The notes below the pieces were generated by a model that was not told the origin of the DNA, did no database searches, and worked only from the letters and a program-made list of their open reading frames with translations. A stretch of DNA of 64,000 bases, from assembly GCF_013155385.1 (NCBI RefSeq), contig NZ_JABJUQ010000007.1, forward strand, positions 3,814,501-3,878,500. Reading direction: 5' to 3'. The position numbers and the translations under genes are program-made. This document shows positions 32,803-38,759 of the stretch, in pieces. Each line of letters opens with the position of its first letter. Within the stretch, counting starts at the first letter, position 1. This stretch comes from Bacillus sp. WMMC1349. GTDB taxonomy: Bacteria > Bacillota > Bacilli > Bacillales > Bacillaceae.

Positions 32803-33591
32803 TTATGAAATTTCCTTGCTAGAGTTGTTCAAATTTACACCATATTTAATTGCCATTTCTTTCACCACAGCAAGATAGATTTCAGTTAAACGGGAATCAT
32901 CTGCAATGACATCCATCTTATTGACTTTGTCTATTCTCGACTTTGCAACACCTTCAAGCGCCATCTTGCCTTTTTTGTTAGTAAGTCTTACAGATAGTTT
33001 TGCATTCGCACGCTCTTCAAGGGCTTCATAGCTTTCATTGCGAACGTCTTGATAAGCTTGGAATCCTCCACGAGCTTGAGCAATTTTATTAATAAGATTG
33101 TTTACTTTCTTTCTCCATTCTGTGGGATTAAGACTGAGAATTTCCGTTATTCTATCCTGGTTTTTCTCTGTTTCTATCAATCTAGTTTCTACAACAGTTA
33201 ACCGGCGCTCTTGTTCTACCATTTGATTAACTGTACATTGCAAGGCTTCAAGTTGAGTTTTTGGTTGCTGCTGATTCTGGATGTATTCTTTCATTCGTTT
33301 GAACTCTTTAATAAATTTGATTTTGGTTTGAACAGCTTCTTTCGTGTTGTAACTGAACACAACTAATGTGAAGGCTTCTTCGGTCAGGTCGTATTTTGGG
33401 TAAGTGCGACCTCTTTCGTTGGTGTAAGTTGACTCCCCAAAATTGGGGACTGAAAATTCTTCACCAGCTAACAGCATTTGATTTTCAATATCCCTTAAAA
33501 CATGATCATGTCGTTTACCAAACATATCAGCGATTATCAAACTGTCTGTGACAGCATTATTTTCTTTAATAAAAACTAATTCTTTTGTCAT
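32803..33591 (-). CDS. rha: Rha-type antirepressor-like protein
   Basis: A 262-residue protein. The N-terminal about 95 residues match phage Rha (TDSLIIADMFGKRHDHVLRD, the ERGRTYPKYDLTEEAFTLVV segment, EFKRM). The C-terminal region (about 155-255; TEWRKKVNNLINKIAQARGG, YEALEERANAKLSVRL) resembles ORF6C. Such proteins are DNA-binding early regulators in phages. AGGAGGTAAG precedes the ATG. It lies early in the leftward operon, in line with a regulatory role. Confidence 0.87.
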   Translation of the reverse strand: MTKELVFIKENNAVTDSLIIADMFGKRHDHVLRDIENQMLLAGEEFSVPNFGESTYTNERGRTYPKYDLTEEAFTLVVFSYNTKEAVQTKIKFIKEFKRMKEYIQNQQQPKTQLEALQCTVNQMVEQERRLTVVETRLIETEKNQDRITEILSLNPTEWRKKVNNLINKIAQARGGFQAYQDVRNESYEALEERANAKLSVRLTNKKGKMALEGVAKSRIDKVNKMDVIADDSRLTEIYLAVVKEMAIKYGVNLNNSSKEIS

Positions 33592-33635
33592 TCAACTTAC
33601 CTCCTGAAAATTTCATCGAAATGTTTTTCTAAAAA

Positions 33636-33650
33636 CGTCTGTCCACGCAA
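33636..33650. repeat. 15-bp repeat CGTCTGTCCACGCAA, copy 1
   Basis: This is identical to 35316-35330, just upstream of the integrase gene, and related in inverted orientation to the site downstream of integrase (36730-36743). It lies between the rha and DUF771 genes. Confidence 0.6.
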
Positions 33651-33655
33651 TTGTT

Positions 33656-33928
33656 TTACCATTCGTCCATGATTTCTTTCATAACGACCAAACTCTGTTC
33701 ATAAAACCAGTAACGTTTCCCCTTCTCTTTTCTTCTCTCAAGAAGCCTCATTCGTGGATCATGCAAAAACTCATTTTCCAAAAATGACTTGCTCATACAT
33801 GTTCTTTTGGACATCTGGTCAAGATCCCAAGTAAAAAATGTATTATTAATCGTTTCATCTAGTTTTTGATTGATGTAACTTCTTATTTCAGATTGATTCA
33901 CGTCAATATTGACTTCTGCAATCGGCAA
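33656..33928 (-). CDS. DUF771-like early phage protein
   Basis: A 90-residue protein ([40 protein letters not shown]) resembling DUF771 proteins that lie beside Cro/Rha genes in Firmicute phages; winged-helix-like, probably DNA-binding. It starts at TTG 33928, using the AAGGAGG located inside the end of the Cro-like gene. Confidence 0.72.
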   Translation of the reverse strand: MPIAEVNIDVNQSEIRSYINQKLDETINNTFFTWDLDQMSKRTCMSKSFLENEFLHDPRMRLLERRKEKGKRYWFYEQSLVVMKEIMDEW

Positions 33929-33929
33929 A

Positions 33930-34115
33930 TTATGAAACCTCCTTCATCTCAAGGATTTTGATAATTTTTTCTCTGACTTTCTTGCCTTGTCTTTTACCGA
34001 GTAAAATGTCGGAAAGATAAGGCCCTGAAATGTTTAGCATTTCGGCTAAGTCTTTCTGTTGCATGTCATTTAAAATGAGCCAAGTCTTAACCTTTTTGCC
34101 GAAATCCAATTCCAT
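33930..34115 (-). CDS. Cro-like Xre-family regulator
   Basis: A 61-residue helix-turn-helix protein: the segment [20 protein letters not shown] then [20 protein letters not shown] fits Xre HTH. Divergent from immR, it is the first gene of the leftward early operon, the place of Cro in lambdoid logic. It probably represses immR after induction. AAAGGAGG precedes the ATG. Confidence 0.8.
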   Translation of the reverse strand: MELDFGKKVKTWLILNDMQQKDLAEMLNISGPYLSDILLGKRQGKKVREKIIKILEMKEVS

Positions 34116-34160
34116 AGAAATAACCTCCTTTAACTTTTTTGCTAATTATTTAGCTTCTTG

Positions 34161-34190
34161 TTGACTACAAAATAGGATATATGCTAATAT
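34161..34190 (+). promoter_or_regulatory. Candidate immR promoter
   Basis: TTGACT (34161-34166), 18-bp spacer, extended -10 TGC-TAATAT (34185-34190). A TATGCTA operator overlaps the -10, implying autorepression. Confidence 0.5.
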
Positions 34191-34297
34191 CTAAACATAG
34201 CGAATAAACCTACATTTATAGCCTTTTACGTTGGGGAACGTTGTCTTAGGCTTTGTTTTGTAGTGCTCTAAAAGCTGAATAAGTAGCTTATGAACAT

Positions 34298-34326
34298 AGT
34301 TTAATAAACAATATGCTAATTGTCAA
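34298..34326 (-). promoter_or_regulatory. Candidate leftward early promoter
   Basis: On the minus strand the perfect -35 TTGACA (34326-34321) is followed after 17 bp by TAAACT (34303-34298). TATGCTA lies in the spacer and TAGCATA just upstream, an ideal place for ImmR repression. The start would be near 34291, giving a leader of about 175 bases before the Cro-like gene. Confidence 0.6.
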
Positions 34327-34381
34327 CTTAAAAATAGCATAAAGTTTAATCTTTTCATAAGCTTAATTAAGGATGGTTGAT

Positions 34382-34810
34382 ATGACAATAGTTGAAAGGA
34401 TTAAAAAGTTGGCAAAAGAGCATAAAATATCTTTGGCAGAACTTGAAAGAAAGACAAAATTATCAAATGGAACAATTAGAAGATGGGATGAGAAAACTCC
34501 AGGCATTGATAAAATCCAAAAAGTAGCAGACTACTTCCACATTTCTGTGGACTACCTTCTTGGCAGAACAGAAAAGGAAACTTTTGAGCCAGATCTTACT
34601 GCTAAAGATGAAAGAGATATTCAAAAAGAGTTAAAGAAAATTATTGAAGGATTAGAGGGTAACAATGGTTACGCTGCTTTTGATGGCAATACGATTGATG
34701 ATATGGATGAAGAAGATAGAGAGTTGCTAATTGCAAGCTTAGAGAATTCTTTACGTCTTGCCAAAAGAATTGCAAAACAAAAATACACTCCGAAAAAATA
34801 TCGTAAGTAG
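34382..34810 (+). CDS. immR: ImmR-type phage repressor
   Basis: A 142-residue repressor. The N-terminal Xre HTH (TIVERIKKLAKEHKISLAEL, SNGTIRRWDEK, ADYFHISVDYLLGRTE) is followed by an acidic middle (NTIDDMDEEDREL) and a basic tail. It pairs with the adjacent ImmA protease, as in ICEBs1 and phi105-like phages. ATG 34382 is chosen because AAGGA is correctly spaced, whereas the earlier ATG 34373 overlaps it. It should maintain lysogeny by silencing the leftward promoter. Confidence 0.87.
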   Translation: MTIVERIKKLAKEHKISLAELERKTKLSNGTIRRWDEKTPGIDKIQKVADYFHISVDYLLGRTEKETFEPDLTAKDERDIQKELKKIIEGLEGNNGYAAFDGNTIDDMDEEDRELLIASLENSLRLAKRIAKQKYTPKKYRK

Positions 34811-34819
34811 GTGCCTTTT

Positions 34820-35242
34820 GTGGAGTACATTGTAACTAAGATTAAGGAACTAACCAAAAAATTTAAAACAAATGATCCATTTAAAATAGCAAAAGCATTA
34901 GGAATTGAGATTGTTTATGAGGATTTAGGAAACACCCTAGGTTATTACAGCAAACATTTTAGAGTTAAGGTCATTCACATTAATGAGAATTTGGATGAAT
35001 ATAAAAGAGAATTTGCTTGCCACCATGAATTAGGCCATGCCATTTTTCACCCTGATGCCAATACACCTTTTTTAAAGAAAAATACACTATTTTCGACTGA
35101 CCGAATTGAATTAGAGGCTAATTTTTTCGCTATAAATATGCTGTTTATAAACTTTGAAGGTTGTGTCACTGTAAAAGAAGCAATTGAAAAGTACGGAATT
35201 CCTAAACAGTTAGTTTTGTCTAACATGGTGAAAAAATTTTAA
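34820..35242 (+). CDS. immA: ImmA-type antirepressor metalloprotease
   Basis: A 140-residue protein with the zinc-protease motif CHHELGHAIFHP (HExxH) and the downstream ELEANFFAINML segment supplying the third ligand. ImmA-type proteins cleave the ImmR repressor on induction. GTG 34820 has AGGTG 7 bases upstream; GTG 34811, directly after the immR stop, is the alternative. It is co-transcribed with immR. Confidence 0.87.
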   Translation: MEYIVTKIKELTKKFKTNDPFKIAKALGIEIVYEDLGNTLGYYSKHFRVKVIHINENLDEYKREFACHHELGHAIFHPDANTPFLKKNTLFSTDRIELEANFFAINMLFINFEGCVTVKEAIEKYGIPKQLVLSNMVKKF

Positions 35243-35315
35243 CCTCGAATTCGAACGTATGTACTAACTTGAAGGAGGTGATGTCACCACTATCAGTCAT
35301 TCCCCTTTTTTAAAG

Positions 35316-35330
35316 CGTCTGTCCACGCAA
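35316..35330. repeat. 15-bp repeat CGTCTGTCCACGCAA, copy 2
   Basis: This lies between immA and the integrase start, overlapping the integrase leader. It is identical to 33636-33650, 1,680 bases away. Upstream (35273-35292) a full-length anti-16S match GAAGGAGGTGATG is followed by the inverted arms GGTGA-TG-TCACC with only a 10-codon ORF. Confidence 0.6.
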
Positions 35331-35347
35331 GAAAGGGAAGATGATAA

Positions 35348-36520
35348 ATGAAATTATTTAAATCAAAAAAAGATAAAGACTTATATTATTATTTCAACGC
35401 AAAAAATGAAAAACGTTGGTGCTATAGATACCGTTATTATGATGCACTTGGTAAGAGAAGAGAAAAAAACAAACAGGGGTTTAAATCAGAAAACGAAGCC
35501 TATAGGGCTTTACTTGAAGTAAAGACTACTACTTTAAATGGTGAAGTTAAACAGGTTGAAAACTCAAATATAACAGTTTCCGAATGGCTTGATATTTGGT
35601 ATGAGACTCATAAAAATGAGTGGAAAATTTCCTCTCAAAAACAACGTGAAAATGCAATAAAACAACAAATGAAACCGTTACTTGGTAAATACAAATTATC
35701 AAAGTTAGATAAGGCAACATATAAAAGAGTCTATATTAATGAACTTTTAGAAAAATATGAGCCAAGTACAGTACAACTGTTTCATAGGCTTTTTAAAATT
35801 GCTATAAACGCAGCTGTTGACAATGAAATACTTCCCAGAAATCGCTTTAACAAAATAACGATTCCTGAGAAGAAAGTTAAAGAAAATTTTTTAACTGCTG
35901 ATGAATTGAAAAAGTTTCTTTTAGCTGCAAAAGAACTTGAAAACATAACTAATTATACTTTAATTTTGCTGTTAGCACACACTGGATTGCGAAGAGGTGA
36001 GGCACTTGGTTTAACTTGGGGAAACCTTAATCTTGAAGATAAAACCATAACTGTCGAGCGTACTCGTGATGAGAAAGGTGTAAGAACTCCAAAAACAAAA
36101 AATAGTTATCGAACAATTCTAATTGATGAAGCACTATTGAATCAATTAAAAGCGTACCATGCTTGGTGTAAAGAAATTTTGTTCTCTTTTGGCTTTGGTT
36201 TTTCAGACTCAAATTACATTTTTATCTCTTACAAAACAGGTAAGCCCCTTGCTCAAAACATTATTAAATATGGCATTGATCGAATCGTACAAAAAACGAA
36301 GTGTAAGAAAATTACGGCTCATGGTCTGCGACATACTCACGCTACAATTTTGCTTAGTCAGCGAATACCTATTAAAGTGATTGCTGATCGGTTGGGAAAT
36401 ACCCCACAAATGATATTGGATATTTACGGACATACTTTTAAAGACTTAGAGGAAGAATCCGTTCAAGCTTTTGAGTATGCTATGACTTCAACTGGGGGAG
36501 GTTTTGGGGGAGGTTTTTAA
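35348..36520 (+). CDS. int: Tyrosine-type site-specific integrase
   Basis: A 390-residue integrase. The N-terminal AP2-like arm-binding domain (RWCYRYRYYDALGKRREKNK, FKSENEAYRALLE) is followed by a SAM-like core-binding domain (about 70-165) and the catalytic domain: Arg in HTGLRRGEAL, Lys near VRTPKTKNSYR, H-x-x-R in ITAHGLRHTHATIL, and the nucleophile Tyr in MILDIYGHT. It ends in an unusual glycine/phenylalanine tail (TGGGFGGGF) encoded by a G-rich repeat that recurs 205 bases downstream. GAAAGGG precedes the ATG. Confidence 0.95.
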   Translation: MKLFKSKKDKDLYYYFNAKNEKRWCYRYRYYDALGKRREKNKQGFKSENEAYRALLEVKTTTLNGEVKQVENSNITVSEWLDIWYETHKNEWKISSQKQRENAIKQQMKPLLGKYKLSKLDKATYKRVYINELLEKYEPSTVQLFHRLFKIAINAAVDNEILPRNRFNKITIPEKKVKENFLTADELKKFLLAAKELENITNYTLILLLAHTGLRRGEALGLTWGNLNLEDKTITVERTRDEKGVRTPKTKNSYRTILIDEALLNQLKAYHAWCKEILFSFGFGFSDSNYIFISYKTGKPLAQNIIKYGIDRIVQKTKCKKITAHGLRHTHATILLSQRIPIKVIADRLGNTPQMILDIYGHTFKDLEEESVQAFEYAMTSTGGGFGGGF

Positions 36521-36743
36521 ATAGTCCTCTCAACCCCTTTAAATACTGGGGTTATTTCGTTATTGACTTCTAACTCTCATAGGAAAATTGCTCTGTAAAT
36601 AGCATTCATGAGAACCTAGAAGCACTGATATAACAATGATTTTATCCTTTTTGTTTACTCGCTGCTTTGTAGATATTTGTATTATCACCCATTGATTTGG
36701 GGGAGGTTTTGGGGGGATATTTTACCCCAGTGGACAGGCGCTT
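36493..36743. other. Putative attP region
   Basis: An 18-bp direct repeat TGGGGGAGGTTTTGGGGG lies at 36493-36510 (the last codons of int) and at 36698-36715. Near the second copy is the inverted partner GTGGACAGGCGCTT (36730-36743) of the AGCGTCTGTCCAC site upstream of int, a possible integrase arm site. attP is expected just after a tyrosine integrase gene. The core itself cannot be proven without the host junction. A hairpin AACCCC/GGGGTT (36532-36553) probably ends the int transcript. Otherwise 36521-36798 has no gene. Confidence 0.5.
36532..36553 (+). terminator. Hairpin after the integrase gene
   Basis: The 6-bp stem AACCCC/GGGGTT with a 10-base loop is followed by ATTTCGTTATTG. The T-tract is poor, so efficiency is uncertain. 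Confidence 0.45.
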
Positions 36744-36798
36744 ACCTCAATTATTAATATAATTAAACTCAACAATACAAAAAAAGGATGAGGGAAAA

Positions 36799-36951
36799 AT
36801 GAGTATTAACAAAATCAGATCAATAATGTATAAGTTATCTAAAATCTTAGGTGATGTCAATGCGGTTAAAAAAGGTAAAGTGGGAAAACGCATCGCCCGG
36901 CGTGCTGCTGGTAAAACGACAGGGAAATTGTTAGGTAAGTTGTTTAAATAG
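36799..36951 (+). CDS. Small highly basic protein (50 residues)
   Basis: MSINKIRSIMYKLSKILGDV, then a Lys/Arg/Gly-rich half (KKGKVGKRIARRAAGKTTGK) ending KLLGKLFK. Shine-Dalgarno AAAAGGATGAGGG. It lies between attP and rap-phr and has its own terminator. The charge suggests nucleic-acid or membrane binding. I recall similar small basic Bacillus proteins of unknown role but cannot name the family. Confidence 0.65.
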   Translation: MSINKIRSIMYKLSKILGDVNAVKKGKVGKRIARRAAGKTTGKLLGKLFK

Positions 36952-36962
36952 GTGCGAAGAAA

Positions 36963-36998
36963 AAGCCCTTCTCATTAGAGTTGGGCTTCGTTGTTTTT
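36963..36998 (+). terminator. Terminator after the small basic gene
   Basis: AAGCCC (36963-36968) pairs with GGGCTT (36983-36988), followed by CGTTGTTTTT. It separates this gene from the convergent phr-rap unit. Confidence 0.65.
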
Positions 36999-37083
36999 CA
37001 TAACCTACTTAACAAATTGGCTTTAAATACAATTTGTAATCAAAAATCTCATAGAACTCAAAGGGCTTTCCCAAAGAATTATT

Positions 37084-37287
37084 TTATCCAAGTGCACCAT
37101 TTTCTAAAACTTCATAATGCAATGCACCGTTTTCTAAAACCTTATTCCCTAATGCTCCATTCTCAGAGACTCTATATTGTGCCTGGACAGATCCGACTTC
37201 TTCGTTTGTTGCTTCGATTGAGGAAAAACCTGACACCAAACTCAGTCCAAGAACAGCAAAACCCATGAATAACCGAATTTTTTTCAA
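37084..37287 (-). CDS. phr: Phr-type signalling peptide precursor with three pheromone repeats
   Basis: A 67-residue secreted precursor. Residues 1-25 are a Sec-type signal peptide (MKKIR then LFMGFAVLGLSLVSGFSS). The C-terminal third holds three repeats at an exact 10-residue period: ENGALG (42-47), ENGALH (52-57) and ENGALG (62-67, the C terminus). The start is TTG 37287, with GGAGG 8 bases upstream inside rap, and it overlaps the rap stop as TTGA. Phr precursors are exported, cut to 5-6-residue peptides and re-imported by the oligopeptide permease to inhibit their Rap partner. The DNA shows a matching 30-bp repeat. Confidence 0.85.
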   Translation of the reverse strand: MKKIRLFMGFAVLGLSLVSGFSSIEATNEEVGSVQAQYRVSENGALGNKVLENGALHYEVLENGALG

Positions 37288-38381
37288 ATTAATTGCCTCC
37301 TTAAATTTAATATTTGATCTTTGAACTTACATGCTTCTTCGAAATACTTTGACGACAGATTGCTGTTTTCCTGCCTTTTATAATAAAAAGCTGCATTTTC
37401 AGAGAGATCGGCTACATCTGACCATAAGTTTTTCTTCTTTAACAGGTCCATACATGAATCAAAGGAGTTGCAATCTGTCTGATCATACAAAAAGTATATG
37501 AGATTCAGCTTGGTTTTATATACATACTCATTTACCTTTTCAGCAAACTCAAGGGCTTTGGTACGCCATTCCCTTGCTTGCTCAAGTAAACCTAGCTTAT
37601 ATAAAACTCGACTTAACATATACATAGAACGAATAGAATAAACGGAGACTCGATGTTCAGGAATTGCAAGCGCATTTTGAAAACATTCTTTTGCTTTTTC
37701 CAATAGATTCTGTCTTTCATAGGATAGCCCCAAATTAAAATATCCAAGTCCTTCTGTTGGTTTATCATTTGTCTCAGAAGCGAGTTCTATAGCTTCTTTA
37801 TACAGGTTGCACGCCTCTTCCCATTCTTGCAAATCCACTTGATTCATCGCATAAAGCATTTTGCACTTAATTACTCGGTTAGTATAGCCATCATAAGCTT
37901 TGAAGCTATCAAATGCTTTCTGAACATGATTTAAAGAAAAAAAGTTTTGTCGGATTTCATAATATGCAATTGCTAATTGGTAATGAAATTCGGCTTTTTC
38001 AAGTTCATCTGGTACTTTATAGAGTCGATTTTCTGCTATTCTATAAAAATGAATTGCGTCAATAAAGTTTTTCTGATAAAACTGGTACATTCCTGAAAAG
38101 AAATAAAAATAATATTGAATCATGTCATCCGTGCTATTTTCTAACTTGCTTTTAATCTCCTCCAGTAATTCTCCCGATTCACTGTAATCCTCAATCATGA
38201 GTTTGTATCGTGAATCTATCAGGTTGAAGTATATTAATACGTTTTGATTCTCTTTCATATTTGGCAACGTGTTTTTTATCTCTTCTCTTTTGTTTTTTGC
38301 CTTGGATATATCGTTTTGTTTAATCAGGTTGTACCACTCGTTAATGTCTTGCCCTACTTTTTGAAATGCTATTGTAACCAA
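37284..38381 (-). CDS. rap: Rap-family TPR regulator
   Basis: A 365-residue Rap protein. The N-terminal three-helix bundle carries the family signature INEWYNLIKQNDISKA and ENQNVLIYFNLIDSRYKLM, whose Gln corresponds to the glutamine needed for Spo0F dephosphorylation in RapH-like proteins. TPR repeats fill residues about 95-360 (FYRIAENRLYKVPDELEKAE, GLGYFNLGLSYERQNLLEKA, YMLSRVLYKLGLLEQA). Rap proteins dephosphorylate Spo0F or block ComA-type activators, and are inhibited by Phr. TTG 38381 is chosen because AGGAGG (38391-38396) abuts ATG 38390 with no spacing, which is unfavourable; ATG would add three residues. It is translationally coupled to phr. Confidence 0.92.
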   Translation of the reverse strand: MVTIAFQKVGQDINEWYNLIKQNDISKAKNKREEIKNTLPNMKENQNVLIYFNLIDSRYKLMIEDYSESGELLEEIKSKLENSTDDMIQYYFYFFSGMYQFYQKNFIDAIHFYRIAENRLYKVPDELEKAEFHYQLAIAYYEIRQNFFSLNHVQKAFDSFKAYDGYTNRVIKCKMLYAMNQVDLQEWEEACNLYKEAIELASETNDKPTEGLGYFNLGLSYERQNLLEKAKECFQNALAIPEHRVSVYSIRSMYMLSRVLYKLGLLEQAREWRTKALEFAEKVNEYVYKTKLNLIYFLYDQTDCNSFDSCMDLLKKKNLWSDVADLSENAAFYYKRQENSNLSSKYFEEACKFKDQILNLRRQLI

Positions 38382-38390
38382 CGTTTCCAT

Positions 38391-38759
38391 CCTCCTCTAA
38401 AATTGTATTTATTTGTATTGTCTCATTTGTTTACATTATTTACAATAGTTTGAATATAAATTATTTTAAAAAATAATTGAGTACTTACACCCTTTGATAA
38501 AATCGAAAATGTTTCCAAAAACAAAAAATTATACAAATTATTGCAAGTTACGAAGTAAGATTCTTTCTCAATCATGGTTATCAAACAGAGAAAAAAGTAA
38601 AGCCAATTTGAATTAGTTTTTTATACCTAATCCAAAAGATTCATTTTCTTAGATGAGCAAGATTTCACCGCCATCCTTTTCATGAACATGATAAACTTTT
38701 AATTAATTGCTATTTTTATGATGTTGTTTAAAAATATAACTATCTGAAAGGAAAATGTG
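38391..38759. other. AT-rich divergent control region between rap and the LXG toxin
   Basis: About 370 bases without a gene. It holds the rap Shine-Dalgarno (38391-38396) and AAAGGA before the toxin start. On the rap side the arms TATTGT and ACAATA flank a possible weak TTGTAA-17-GACAAT promoter. I found no strong sigma-A promoter for the toxin, and no ComA or Spo0A box. Confidence 0.5.

Larger units (their letters stand above)
34141..34341. promoter_or_regulatory. Lysis-lysogeny operator region
   Basis: The heptamer TATGCTA occurs at 34180 and 34312, and its complement TAGCATA at 34335; the pair 34312-34318/34335-34341 is a perfect inverted repeat. GCTAA-TTAT-TTAGC (34141-34154) is another palindrome, and ACGTT-GGGG-AACGT (34228-34241) a third. 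These overlap the candidate immR and early promoters, so they are probable ImmR and Cro binding sites. Confidence 0.65.

Noticed and set aside
35246-35262. Possible LexA/DinR box (CGAACGTATGTACT) before integrase
   Set aside because: Only the left half matches CGAAC-N4-GTTCG; the right half fails, so SOS control through this site is not supported.
35281-35313. Ten-codon leader peptide ahead of integrase
   Set aside because: The near-perfect Shine-Dalgarno overlaps its ATG, leaving almost no spacing, and no regulatory codon pattern is visible.
36493-36715. G-rich repeats considered as G-quadruplexes
   Set aside because: Each copy has only two long G runs plus short GG runs, giving at best a weak two-layer structure; the integrase coding and att context explains them better.
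37086-37170. Short 30-bp repeats suggestive of a mini-CRISPR array
   Set aside because: They encode the repeated ENGAL peptides of phr in frame, have no spacer-like unique units and no cas genes nearby.
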